From an uncultured Alphaproteobacteria bacterium (lineage in GTDB: Bacteria > Pseudomonadota > Alphaproteobacteria > Rhizobiales > Aestuariivirgaceae), in assembly GCA_945957365.1 (NCBI GenBank), contig CAMFKI010000002.1, forward strand, positions 1-64,000: 64,000 nt of DNA. The letters run 5' to 3'. A program made the position numbers and the translations under genes. Below are positions 50,897-59,362 of this stretch, piece after piece. Below the pieces are notes generated by a model that saw only the letters and a program-made list of their open reading frames with translations, was not told the DNA's origin and made no database searches. How positions within the stretch are numbered: the first letter of the stretch is position 1; each line of letters opens with the position of its first letter.

Positions 50897-51749
50897 CGTC
50901 GTCATCATCGGCGGCGGCCCGGCAGGACTGTCAGCGGCGCTGCGCCTCGGCGAACTCGGCGTCGCCGCGACGGTGCTCGAACGCGAGCAGGAGGCGGGCG
51001 GCATCCCGCGCCATTGCGGTCATCTGGGCTTCGGCTGGCAGAGCCACCGCCGCATCTGGAGCGGTCCGCGCTTCGCCGCGCAGTTGCGTGATGACTCGAA
51101 GGGCCTCGACCTGCGCACCGGCCACACCGTGCTCGGCATCGACGGCGACGTTCTGCGCGTGCAGAGCGAGCACGGCATCAGCGAGATCGCGGCCGGCAGG
51201 ATCATCCTTGCCACCGGCACGCGCGAGACGCCGCGGAGCGCTCGCCTCGTCGGCGGCGCGCGCCCGCGCGGCGTGATGACCACGGGCGCATTGCAGGCCA
51301 ATGTCTATCTGCAGCATTTCAAGCCGTTCGAGCGGCCCATCATCGTCGGCAGCGAATGGGTCTCCTTCTCGGCCATCCTCACCTGCCGCCACATCGGCAT
51401 CCAGCCCGTGGCGATGATCGAGGCGAAGGACCGCATCTCGGCCCCGCGCCCCGGCGATCTCATCGCCCGGCTGGCCTATGGCGTGCCGGTATGGACGCGC
51501 ACGAAGCTCATCGCCATCGAGGGTCGCAGCCAGGTCCAGGCAGTGGAGATCGAGCGCAACGGCGCGCGCCAGCACATGGCCTGCGACGGCGTGATCTTTA
51601 CCGGCGAATTCGTGCCGGAGGCCGCCCTGCTGGTGAACCAGCCGAAGGTGATCCTCGCGGGCAATGTGCATGGCGCGCTCAAGACATCGGGCGCCTGCTG
51701 GCGCGAGGGTCGCGCCACGGCAGAACAGGTTGCAAGGGAACTGGCATGA
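50883..51749 (+). CDS. second FAD-dependent oxidoreductase subunit (GlpB/HcnB-like)
   Basis: This 288-residue flavoprotein starts MERRDVVIIGGGPAGLSAAL, has CGHLGFGWQSHRR and RIILATGTRETPRSARLVGG with the later segment GVIFTGEFVPEA. It resembles the small flavoprotein partner of GlpA-like enzymes and HcnB/OoxA-type subunits. It lacks a full second nucleotide-binding domain. Overlaps of 14 bp upstream and 4 bp downstream (ATGA) imply an equimolar complex. Confidence 0.87.
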   Translation: MERRDVVIIGGGPAGLSAALRLGELGVAATVLEREQEAGGIPRHCGHLGFGWQSHRRIWSGPRFAAQLRDDSKGLDLRTGHTVLGIDGDVLRVQSEHGISEIAAGRIILATGTRETPRSARLVGGARPRGVMTTGALQANVYLQHFKPFERPIIVGSEWVSFSAILTCRHIGIQPVAMIEAKDRISAPRPGDLIARLAYGVPVWTRTKLIAIEGRSQVQAVEIERNGARQHMACDGVIFTGEFVPEAALLVNQPKVILAGNVHGALKTSGACWREGRATAEQVARELA

Positions 51750-53167
51750 GAGTCGTCGCGGTCGATCAGGGCACCACCGGCACCAAGTCCTTCACCTATG
51801 ACGATCAAGGCCGCTTCGCCTCCATCGCCGCCTTCGAACATGCGCAGTTCTATCCGCAGCCAGGCTACGTCGAGCACAATGCGGAAGAACTGCTGCGCCA
51901 TGTGGCCGAGGCCATCGCGGCCGCCGGCAAGGTCGACGCCATCGGCATCGACAACCAGGGCGAAACGGTCATCGCCTGGGATGCGGCGACCGGCCGCCCC
52001 ATTCACAATGCCATCGTCTGGCAGGACGACCGCACGAAACATGTCACCGAACGGCTGAAGGCGGATGGCGCGGAGGAACTGACGCAGTCCGTCGCCGGCC
52101 TGCCGCTCGACCCCTATTTCTCCGCCGCCAAGCTGCGCTGGTTCATCGACCATGTGCCCGAGGCGAAGGACCTGCTGCGCCAGAAGCGGCTCAGGCTCGG
52201 AACCTCGGAGGCCTTCTTCCTGGCGCGGCTCACCGGCGAGTTCGTCACCGACGTCACCAATGCCTCGCGCACCAGCCTGATGTCGCTCGACACCTTCCAG
52301 TGGGATCAGAAGCTTTGCGATCTGTTCGGTGTACCGGTCGAATGCCTGCCGACGATCGGACCTTCCACGGGCCCGTTCGGCGAGCACCGGGGCATGCCGG
52401 TCACGGCCAGCCTCGTCGACCAGCAGGCAGCCCTCTTCGGCCATGGCTGCGCCATCGTCGGCGACGTGAAGATCACCTTCGGCACCGGCGCCTTCGCGCT
52501 CGCCATTGCCGGTTCGGAGCGGGTGAACGGCAGCCGGTTCGGCATCGTCCCCACCGTCGCCTGGCAGCAGCGCGCCCAGCGACCTTTCTTCGCGCTGGAA
52601 GGCGGTGTCTACAACGCCGCCTCGGCGGTGAACTGGGCGAAGCAGATCGGCCTCTTCACCGAATATGCCGAGATCAGCGCCTTCGAGAAGCCGCCCGCCA
52701 TCCTGCGCGATCTCGCCTTCGTACCCGCCCTCTCGGGCCTCGCCTGTCCGCACTGGGACCGGTCGGCGGCGGGCCTGTGGATCGGCCTCGGCCTCGACAC
52801 GGCGCGTGCCGACATGATGCAGAGCCTGATCGAAGGCGTTGCACTCCGCGCCGCCGAAGTCGTCGCGGCCATGGCGGAGTTGCTGCCGCTGGGGGCTGCC
52901 ATCTCGATCGATGGCGGCATGGCGCGGAACCCCTACCTGCAGCAGTTCCTTGCCGATGTGACGGGGCGGACCATCGTGGTTCCGTCCTCCACCGACCTCA
53001 CGGCGCTGGGAACCGCCCGCATGGCGATGCGGGGGCTGGGGGCGGCAGGCCTTCCTGACCTGCCGCCGCCCGGCAGCACTGTGAAGCCGGTGGGGACCTA
53101 TGGCCCACAGGCGCGCAGCCGCTTCGCCACAGCGGTAACGCGTGCCCGGGGCTGGAAGGAAGCCTAA
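51746..53167 (+). CDS. FGGY-family carbohydrate kinase (glycerol kinase-like)
   Basis: This 473-residue sugar kinase has the N-terminal ATPase motif VDQGTTGTKSFTYD, a catalytic aspartate in VWQDDRT, and FGTGAFALAIAG plus SIDGGMARNPYLQQFLADV. It is close to glycerol kinase but shorter than the usual 495-500 residues. In this operon with GlpA/GlpB-like flavoproteins, glycerol or another small polyol is the likely substrate (inference). It converges on the GNAT gene with a 4-bp overlap. Confidence 0.92.
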   Translation: MRVVAVDQGTTGTKSFTYDDQGRFASIAAFEHAQFYPQPGYVEHNAEELLRHVAEAIAAAGKVDAIGIDNQGETVIAWDAATGRPIHNAIVWQDDRTKHVTERLKADGAEELTQSVAGLPLDPYFSAAKLRWFIDHVPEAKDLLRQKRLRLGTSEAFFLARLTGEFVTDVTNASRTSLMSLDTFQWDQKLCDLFGVPVECLPTIGPSTGPFGEHRGMPVTASLVDQQAALFGHGCAIVGDVKITFGTGAFALAIAGSERVNGSRFGIVPTVAWQQRAQRPFFALEGGVYNAASAVNWAKQIGLFTEYAEISAFEKPPAILRDLAFVPALSGLACPHWDRSAAGLWIGLGLDTARADMMQSLIEGVALRAAEVVAAMAELLPLGAAISIDGGMARNPYLQQFLADVTGRTIVVPSSTDLTALGTARMAMRGLGAAGLPDLPPPGSTVKPVGTYGPQARSRFATAVTRARGWKEA

Positions 53168-53691
53168 GCGGCCACCTGACGAAGCGCCTCGAGCCGGCCG
53201 CAGCCGGCAACCAGGCCTTCCGCGCCATCCAGCGCGCCGGGGATCAGTTCGATCCCCAGAAACCGCGCCCGGTCGACGGGACCGGGCAGATGCAGATCCG
53301 CCACCAGCCTCCCCGAGAAGCCGAAGCGCGCGTAATAGGGCGCATCACCCACCAGGATGATGGCCGTGTGGCCGAGCCGTTTCGCCTCCGCCATGGCATG
53401 GCGCATCAGTGCAGCACCAATGCCCTTGCCCTGCTGCTTGCAGTCCACCGCCAGCGGCCCCAGCAGCAGGGCGGCACCGGCGGAACCCGCCACCACGTCC
53501 CACAGGCGCAGCGTGCCGACGAGCCTGCCCTTGGCGTCCACCGCGGTGAAGGCGAGCCCCTGCGACGGCAGGCGCCCCTCGCGGATGCGCTCGGAGGTCT
53601 TGCGGCGGCGCTGCTGCTTGCCGAAGGCACGGTCGAGCAGGCGCTCGCGCGCGGCGAAATCCTCGGCGGTCTCGGTGCGGATCATGGTCAT
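53164..53691 (-). CDS. GNAT-family N-acetyltransferase
   Basis: This 175-residue protein has the acetyl-CoA motif GPLAVDCKQQGKGIGAALMR followed by HAMAEAKRLG and YYARFGFSG, the YhbS-like group. The target is unknown. It lies 99 bp downstream of ornithine decarboxylase behind a terminator hairpin; an odc-GNAT order is common in rhizobia (recalled) and a polyamine substrate is a reasonable guess. Confidence 0.9.
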   Translation of the reverse strand: MTMIRTETAEDFAARERLLDRAFGKQQRRRKTSERIREGRLPSQGLAFTAVDAKGRLVGTLRLWDVVAGSAGAALLLGPLAVDCKQQGKGIGAALMRHAMAEAKRLGHTAIILVGDAPYYARFGFSGRLVADLHLPGPVDRARFLGIELIPGALDGAEGLVAGCGRLEALRQVAA

Positions 53692-53705
53692 GTCGAAAGC
53701 CTTCC

Positions 53706-53734
53706 TGTCATCCCGGCGTTACGCGCCGGAACCC
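53706..53734. repeat. REP-like element, single copy
   Basis: tgtcatcccggcgttacgcg and the following ccggaaccc form a hairpin related to the elements at 18614-18693 and 59363-59390. It lies between the odc terminator and the GNAT gene. Confidence 0.65.
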
Positions 53735-53750
53735 AAAGAAATGAGGAGGT

Positions 53751-53770
53751 CCCCCGGCACCTGCCGGGGG
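53751..53770 (-). terminator. terminator hairpin after odc
   Basis: CCCCCGGCA-CC-TGCCGGGGG is a near-perfect stem. On the minus strand it is followed by acctcctcatttcttt, about 20 bp after the odc stop, so it probably ends the odc transcript. Confidence 0.65.
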
Positions 53771-53790
53771 CGACTGGAGTGTGGATTACG

Positions 53791-54927
53791 TCAGATGACG
53801 TAGGACTTGAGCGGCGAGAAGCCGTTGAAGGCCACGGCCGCATAGGTCGTCGTGTAGGCGCCGGTGGCCTCGATCAGCACCTCGTCACCCACCGTGAGGG
53901 TCACGGGCAGGTCATAAGGCGTCTTCTCGTAGAGCACGTCGGCCGAGTCGCAGGTCGGGCCTGCGATCACGCAGGGGGCCTTCTCGTCAGCATCCTTCGC
54001 CGTCACGATCGGGTAGCGGATCGCCTCGTCCATGGTCTCGGCGAGGCCGCCGAACTTGCCGATGTCGAGGTAGACCCAGCGGTGGTTGTCGTTGGCGTGC
54101 TTCTTCGAGATCAGCACCACCTCCGCCTTCACCACGCCGGCATTGCCCACCATGCCGCGGCCCGGCTCGATGATCGTCTCGGGGATCGCGTTGCCGAAAT
54201 GCTTGGTCAGCGCCTCGTGGATGGCGTTGGCATAGCTGCCCGTGCCCGGTACCTCTTTCAGGTACTTGGTCGGGAAGCCGCCGCCGAGGTTCACCATCTT
54301 GAGCGTGATGCCCTTCGCCTGCATGGCATCGAAGATCGCCTTCGACTCTTCCAGAGCCTGGTCCCAGGCCTCCAGACGCGTCTGCTGCGAGCCGACGTGG
54401 AAGGAGATGCCATAGGCCTCGAGGCCGAGCTCCTGGGCATGCATCAGCACGTCCACCGCCATGGCGGGCTCACAGCCGAACTTGCGCGACAGCGGCCATT
54501 CGGCACCGGCACCATCGGTCAGGATGCGGCAGAACACCCGGGCCGCGGGGGCGGCGCGGGCGACCTTCTCCACTTCCTCGTCCGAATCGACCGCGAAGAG
54601 CTTGACGCCGAGGGCATGGGCGCGCGCGATGTCGCGCTCCTTCTTGATGGTGTTGCCGAAGGAGATGCGGTCGGGCGTGGCGCCGGCGGCAAGCGCCATC
54701 TCGATCTCGGGGACCGAGGCGGTGTCGAAGCACGAGCCCATGTCGGCGAGCATCTTGAGGATTTCCGGCGCCGGGTTGGCCTTCACCGCATAGAAGATGC
54801 GGGTGTCGGGCATGGCGCGGCGGAAGGCGCGGAAGTTCTCGGCGATGACCTCGAGGTCGACGACGAGGCAGGGGCCTTCGGGACGTCGGTCACGCAGGAA
54901 GTCGAGAATCCGGGCGGTGGCAGCCAT
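53791..54927 (-). CDS. odc: ornithine/lysine decarboxylase (type III, alanine-racemase fold)
   Basis: This 378-residue enzyme makes putrescine (and possibly cadaverine) from ornithine (or lysine). The PLP-lysine is K49 in FYAVKANPAPEIL, the glycine-rich phosphate loop is NLGGGFPTKYL and the catalytic cysteine is in GPTCDSADVLYE. The start MAATARILDFLRDRRP was chosen over MIRGDTQ by family fit. It sits behind a leader of about 255 nt with its own promoter, downstream of the ynjBCDF-like operon. Confidence 0.95.
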   Translation of the reverse strand: MAATARILDFLRDRRPEGPCLVVDLEVIAENFRAFRRAMPDTRIFYAVKANPAPEILKMLADMGSCFDTASVPEIEMALAAGATPDRISFGNTIKKERDIARAHALGVKLFAVDSDEEVEKVARAAPAARVFCRILTDGAGAEWPLSRKFGCEPAMAVDVLMHAQELGLEAYGISFHVGSQQTRLEAWDQALEESKAIFDAMQAKGITLKMVNLGGGFPTKYLKEVPGTGSYANAIHEALTKHFGNAIPETIIEPGRGMVGNAGVVKAEVVLISKKHANDNHRWVYLDIGKFGGLAETMDEAIRYPIVTAKDADEKAPCVIAGPTCDSADVLYEKTPYDLPVTLTVGDEVLIEATGAYTTTYAAVAFNGFSPLKSYVI

Positions 54928-55182
54928 CTGGGTATCTCCCCGAATCAAAGGTAAGCGTTGCCTGAATCGGTATGATGACGATCGCCCCGCGCTGTGGAGA
55001 CGCGGAAACGCTCAGCTCATACTGACGTTCGCCTTGGCTTGATCGGGAATGTCCCAATCGCACATGGGGCAAGGATAGTGGTGCCTCTCAGTAACCCCGG
55101 CCTTTGGAGGAGCCGGCAGAGACCAAAAAGCCCGCACCGTCGTTGCTTTGGGGAAATCCTTGGGGCACGTGCGACTTTGGGC
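54928..55182 (-). promoter_or_regulatory. long odc leader, probable speF-type regulatory RNA
   Basis: The leader from the predicted start near 55182 to the odc start contains paired blocks such as gccggctcctccaaaggccgg, which reads as a stem when split, and two short reading frames. The alphaproteobacterial speF RNA motif of unknown mechanism is known upstream of ornithine decarboxylases; location and length fit, but I cannot confirm the consensus by eye. A polyamine-responsive control is likely. Confidence 0.55.
55012..55065 (-). CDS. candidate 17-residue upstream ORF in the odc leader
   Basis: ATG at 55065 opens a frame encoding MCDWDIPDQAKANVSMS, stopping at 55012. A second, overlapping frame in the leader (ELSVSASPQRGAIVIIPIQA and onward) runs through the odc start to 54890. 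Neither has a strong Shine-Dalgarno. One could be a leader peptide like gammaproteobacterial SpeFL, which is only an analogy. Confidence 0.3.
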   Translation of the reverse strand: MCDWDIPDQAKANVSMS

Positions 55183-55188
55183 GAGCGC

Positions 55189-55217
55189 GATATGTGCTCG
55201 TTCGCCGTCACATGCAA
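55189..55217 (-). promoter_or_regulatory. odc promoter
   Basis: On the minus strand, TTGCAT (55217-55212), a 17-bp spacer and CATATC (55194-55189) match a sigma-70 promoter. It lies in the gap after the CDP-alcohol phosphatidyltransferase gene and would start transcription near 55182. Confidence 0.5.
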
Positions 55218-55246
55218 GGGTTTTTTGCCCGCGCGGCCGGATTTTT

Positions 55247-55852
55247 TCAGCCGAAGGCCTTCCAGCCGGCGTGGAGCCGCGTCACGGAGGTCAGTACACA
55301 GAGCATCGCATAGAAATAGGCCAGCACCGCGAAGTGCATGGGGAACAGGCACATGGCGAGAAAGCAGGCGATCGTCTCCGTCCCCTCGGTCAGCCCGCCG
55401 AGATAATAGAAGGCCTTGGAAGGGTACGTCACGCTCTTCAGCCCACGTTTCTCCGCCAGCACGGCGAAGGCGAGGAAGCTGGTTCCCGTCACCACGAAGG
55501 CGGCGAGCAGCACGGCTGCGGCCAGCGCGTTGGCGCCAGGGTCGCCCACGCCGAAGGCCAGTGGAATAGCGGCGTAGAAGACGAAGTCGAGCGAGATGTC
55601 GAGGAAGGCGCCTCGCTCCGACGCCGCCGAGAGCCGCGCCAGCGCCCCGTCGACGCCGTCCAGCACGCGGTTGGCGACGAGCGGCAGGATGGCGATCAGG
55701 CTGTGGCCGGAGGCGACCAGCCCCGCCGCCAGCATGCCGAAGCCAAAACCCGCCAGCGTCACCTGGTCCGCCGTGATGCCGCACGTCGCGAGGCGCAGCG
55801 CCGCCGCGTCCACGGCGGGTTTCACAAGGCGCAGGGCAAGGCGGTCAAGCAT
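55247..55852 (-). CDS. ynjF: CDP-alcohol phosphatidyltransferase (YnjF-like)
   Basis: This 201-residue membrane enzyme has the family active site DGALARLSAASERGAFLDIS followed by LDF, with the DG...AR...G...D...D residues present (seven rather than eight residues between AR and G). Hydrophobic helices follow it. It transfers a phosphoalcohol from CDP-alcohol to an unknown acceptor. Its start overlaps the ATPase gene by 8 bp, so it belongs to the transporter operon, as ynjF does in E. coli. Confidence 0.88.
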   Translation of the reverse strand: MLDRLALRLVKPAVDAAALRLATCGITADQVTLAGFGFGMLAAGLVASGHSLIAILPLVANRVLDGVDGALARLSAASERGAFLDISLDFVFYAAIPLAFGVGDPGANALAAAVLLAAFVVTGTSFLAFAVLAEKRGLKSVTYPSKAFYYLGGLTEGTETIACFLAMCLFPMHFAVLAYFYAMLCVLTSVTRLHAGWKAFG

Positions 55853-56489
55853 GGCTCACCGCGCCCTCCTTCAGCAGGAGAAGGCGGCCACCGAGCGGCA
55901 CGTCGGCCAGATCGTGGGTCACCATCAGGCAGGGAATGCGCCGCGCCGCGATGTGCCCGAACACGAAGCCGCGCAGGCTCTGGCGCAGTTCCGCGTCGAG
56001 CTTGTTGAAGGGCTCGTCCAGCAGCATGGCGCGGGGCTCGGCCAGCAGCGCCCGCATCAGCGCCACGCGCGCCCGCTGCCCGCCTGACAGCGTATGCGGC
56101 GGCCGGTCGCCGAAGCCCGGAAGGTCCGCTTCGGCGAGGGCCGCCGCCACCTTGGCCATGCGCTTCGCCCGGGCCCCGCGCGGCATGCCGAACAACAGAT
56201 TCTCCGCCACGGTGAGATGCGGGAACAGCAGGTCGTCCTGGAACAGCCGGCCGATCCGGCGCTTCTCCGGCGGCAGGCCGTCGAGTGCGACACCCGCAAG
56301 ACTCACCGCGCCGGCAGCGGTGAAGGGGCTGGCGAGGTCACCCGCGAGGAAGGACAGCAGAGTCGACTTGCCCGATCCGCTGGCCCCCATCAGCGTCACG
56401 GTCTCGCCGGGTGCGATGACAAGCGAGACGGGCCTGATCAGCTGCCGGCCAGCCAGCCCTATGGACACCTGCTCCAGCGTCAGCGCCAT
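55845..56489 (-). CDS. ynjD: ABC transporter ATP-binding protein (YnjD-like)
   Basis: This 214-residue ATPase has Walker A MGASGSGKSTLL, Q-loop RRIGRLFQDDLLFPHLTVAE, signature LSGGQRARVALMRALL and Walker B AMLLDEPFNKLDAELR. It resembles importer ATPases of the thiamin/YnjD type. It overlaps the permease gene by 10 bp and the CDP-alcohol transferase gene by 8 bp. Confidence 0.92.
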   Translation of the reverse strand: MALTLEQVSIGLAGRQLIRPVSLVIAPGETVTLMGASGSGKSTLLSFLAGDLASPFTAAGAVSLAGVALDGLPPEKRRIGRLFQDDLLFPHLTVAENLLFGMPRGARAKRMAKVAAALAEADLPGFGDRPPHTLSGGQRARVALMRALLAEPRAMLLDEPFNKLDAELRQSLRGFVFGHIAARRIPCLMVTHDLADVPLGGRLLLLKEGAVSHA

Positions 56490-58081
56490 CTGGGTCTTCC
56501 CAGCAGCGCCGCCGCGAAAAACACTGCAAGCGGCGGCAGTGCAAGCATCAGCGCGAAGGCGGCGGTGAGCGGGCGGTTGCCGCCCGAGGCGAGCGTCACC
56601 GCCTCCATCGGCAGAGTGCTGAAGCGACCCGCCGCCATCAGCTGTGCCGGCACGAACTGGGCCATTGACACAGCGAAGCCGATGGCCGCCGCCGTCAGCA
56701 GCGGCGCCTTCAGCAGCGGCAGCTTCACCCGCCGCCACGCCGAAAGCCGTGATGCCGCCAGCGCCCGGGCTGCCACCATGTAGCGCACATCGAAGCCGCG
56801 GTAGGGGCCGGCCAGAACGATCAGCACATAGGCCGCAACCGGCGTGAGCTGCGCCAGGAACAATCCGGGCAGGGTGCCGGTGAGGCCGATGGGCAGGAAC
56901 AGCCGGTACTGGCCGCCCGCACTGGCAAGCTGCGGCAGCGCCAGTGCGGCCAGCGCCATCCCGATCACCCATCGGTCGCGCGCGCGCGGCTGGGTCTCGA
57001 ACCACAGCACCGCACTCGCCACTGCCACCAGTGCGGCCGCCAGCGCCAGCCCCAGGCTCAGCCACAGCGCGGCGGGCGCCACGGCCGTCCAGGCGGAGAG
57101 CGAAACGGCAGGCGGCAGCAGCGCCGGATAGGGCCAGCGCGGTGCGACCGACAGGAGCACCACAATGGACGACGCGAAAGCCAGCGGGGCGAACGCGGCG
57201 AACCCGATGATAGCGCCCGCCAGGGCCGGCGCCGGCAGCAGCGAAGGCCCACTCGTCAGCATCCGGTGAAAGGCCCTTCGGCCAAATCGCAACAGCAGGA
57301 CGACGAGGGCGAGCGCCAGGGCCAGCGCCCCCGTCAGCAGCAGTGTCATGGCGAGGCCCATGGCGTTCGTCGCGGGTTCGGCATCGTTGAGCGCGCGCCA
57401 GATCACCACCGCCAGCGTCGGCGGCTGCGTCGGTCCCAGCACCAGCGCCATGTCGACGACCGAGGCGCCATAGACGAAGACGATGACCAGCGGCCAGCGC
57501 AGCGTCTTCAGCAGCGGCGGCACGACGATGCGCAGGAAGGCGGAGCCGGGTGCATGCCCCAGTGTCGCCGCGGCGCGGCATTCCTGGCGGAGGCGCAGGG
57601 CCGCGTCCCCGCGTGACAGCACGGCGAAACTGGCGGTGAGCAGGAAGGGACTTTCCTTCAGCGCCAGGGCCAGGGTCAGGGCGATGCCCCACGGATCCTG
57701 CACGGTGATCCATTGCGGCGGTGCCTCTCCGCCCACCAGCAGCCGCGCGACGAGGCCCGACGGCATGATGAGGAAGCCGAAGCCGATCGCAAAGGCGAGG
57801 TGTGGCAGGGCGAGACCCGCGGCCGCCACGCTCTGCAGCCTGCCCCACGCCGCGCTGCGCCACAGCGTGCCGATCAGCAGCAGGCTCGTGGCCAGCGCCA
57901 GCAGGCTGGACAGTCCGCCCGTCGTCAGCGCCAGTGCGAGGGCCGGCCACAGCTGCGGGTGCGCCAGCGCCATGCGCCACGCCGCCACATCGGCGGCCGC
58001 GGGTGCCAGCATGGCCAGCGACGCGAGCAGCGGCAGCGCCCAAAGCAGCGCCAGCGGAAACGCGCCGGCAAGCCGCGTCAT
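56480..58081 (-). CDS. ynjC: ABC transporter permease, fused two-unit (YnjC-like)
   Basis: This 533-residue permease has about twelve hydrophobic helices and two EAA-type loops (GHAPGSAFLRIVVPPLLKTL and AASRLSAWRRVKLPLLKAPL), so both permease units are in one chain, like YnjC and ThiP. The start MTRLAGAFPLALLWALP overlaps the binding-protein stop by 4 bp. Substrate is unknown. Confidence 0.9.
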   Translation of the reverse strand: MTRLAGAFPLALLWALPLLASLAMLAPAAADVAAWRMALAHPQLWPALALALTTGGLSSLLALATSLLLIGTLWRSAAWGRLQSVAAAGLALPHLAFAIGFGFLIMPSGLVARLLVGGEAPPQWITVQDPWGIALTLALALKESPFLLTASFAVLSRGDAALRLRQECRAAATLGHAPGSAFLRIVVPPLLKTLRWPLVIVFVYGASVVDMALVLGPTQPPTLAVVIWRALNDAEPATNAMGLAMTLLLTGALALALALVVLLLRFGRRAFHRMLTSGPSLLPAPALAGAIIGFAAFAPLAFASSIVVLLSVAPRWPYPALLPPAVSLSAWTAVAPAALWLSLGLALAAALVAVASAVLWFETQPRARDRWVIGMALAALALPQLASAGGQYRLFLPIGLTGTLPGLFLAQLTPVAAYVLIVLAGPYRGFDVRYMVAARALAASRLSAWRRVKLPLLKAPLLTAAAIGFAVSMAQFVPAQLMAAGRFSTLPMEAVTLASGGNRPLTAAFALMLALPPLAVFFAAALLGRPRWR

Positions 58082-59271
58082 GCGCCGTAGCGTGCGAGCC
58101 AGGCCGCCTCGATCAGCGGCACCCAGCTGCCATGGGGCTCGGGGATGGTGCGCGCCGTGGTCGTCACCGATCCGGGAAGCCTGGCATCGCTGAACAGTGC
58201 ACGTTGTGCAGGTGCAAGCTTGTCCATGTCGAGCACGGTCGGATCCCCCCACAGCTTGATGTCGGCCTTGCGGGCCTGGGCCTCGGGGGACAGCAGGAAA
58301 TTGGCCGTCACCTGGGCCGCGGCCTTGGCCTTCGCATTGATGGGGATCGCGACGAAGTGCGTGTTGCCGATGCTGCCGTCGCGGTTCTGCCAGGCGACCG
58401 TGGTGGCGGGCAGGGTTCCCGCCATCACCAGGTTCGCCGCTTCATTGGGATTGAAGGTCAGGCCCATGAGCAATTCGCCATCCGCCAGCATCTGCGTCAC
58501 CTGCGCCTGCGACTGCGGAAACTGCTTGCCGGCGCGCCATAAATGCGGATGCAGCTGGTCGAGATAGTCGAACAGCGGCGTCACGGCGCCGGTGAAGGTC
58601 GCCTTGTCGACCGCGACCGGCAGCAGGCTCCGGTCCTCGATGGTTTCAACCAGCGCCTGCTTGATGAAGGTGTCGCCGTGGAAGTCGGGCGGGGACGGGT
58701 AGGTGATGCGGCCGGGCTCCGCCTTCGCGAGGTCGAGCAGCTCCATCATCGACATCGGCGGCGTGCCGAGCTTCGCGCCATCGGCGAAGAAGGTGAGCTG
58801 CGCCATGCCCCAGGGCGACTCCAGCCCCTCGGTGCTCTCGGCGAAGTCGATGCGCGTCGTCGGCTTGCCATCGACGTCGACGAGCGCGAAGTTGGGCAGG
58901 TCCTCGGCGAAGGGGCCATAAAGCAGACGCTCTTCCTTCATCACGTGGAAGTTCTCGCCATTGATCCACACGAGGTCGGCGCTGCCTTGCCGGCCCGCCT
59001 TCACCTCGTCGCGCACCCGGCGCACCGCTTCCGCCGTATCGGCGAGCTTCACGTGCTGGAGCGTGATGCCATAGCGCTTCGAGAGTTCCTCGCCGGCCCA
59101 GGCGATATAGGCATTGACCTGCGGCGAACCGGCCCAGGCGTTGAAATACACGGTCTGGCCCTTGGCCTCCGCCGCGATGGCAGCCCAGCCGTCTTCGGCG
59201 CGCGCCGGCGACAGGAAGGGCGTCATCGCCATGAGGCTGGCAAAGCTGCGGCGCGTCAGTGTGAAGGGCAT
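58078..59271 (-). CDS. ynjB: ABC transporter substrate-binding protein (YnjB-like)
   Basis: This 397-residue protein has a twin-arginine-like secretion signal (MPFTLTRRSFASLMAMTPFL, cleavage after PARA near residue 25) and a class II binding-protein fold. Motifs such as VYFNAWAGSPQVNAYIAWAG and LVWINGENFHVMKEERLLYG match the YnjB/COG4134 group rather than thiamin or iron binders. It is first of four overlapping genes. Confidence 0.9.
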   Translation of the reverse strand: MPFTLTRRSFASLMAMTPFLSPARAEDGWAAIAAEAKGQTVYFNAWAGSPQVNAYIAWAGEELSKRYGITLQHVKLADTAEAVRRVRDEVKAGRQGSADLVWINGENFHVMKEERLLYGPFAEDLPNFALVDVDGKPTTRIDFAESTEGLESPWGMAQLTFFADGAKLGTPPMSMMELLDLAKAEPGRITYPSPPDFHGDTFIKQALVETIEDRSLLPVAVDKATFTGAVTPLFDYLDQLHPHLWRAGKQFPQSQAQVTQMLADGELLMGLTFNPNEAANLVMAGTLPATTVAWQNRDGSIGNTHFVAIPINAKAKAAAQVTANFLLSPEAQARKADIKLWGDPTVLDMDKLAPAQRALFSDARLPGSVTTTARTIPEPHGSWVPLIEAAWLARYGA

Positions 59272-59362
59272 GCTGGTAACTCCGTCTGCAACCCTCTTAG
59301 AGAGGTTGTGACCAAAACAAAATCAGCTTGCCGTGATGAGTTGCTGGCGATCCCCTCCATGC

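Noticed and set aside
47062..53167. A single five-gene operon from permease to kinase
   Set aside because: A perfect 10-bp terminator with a T-run (49492-49522) separates the SDR gene from the GlpA-like gene.
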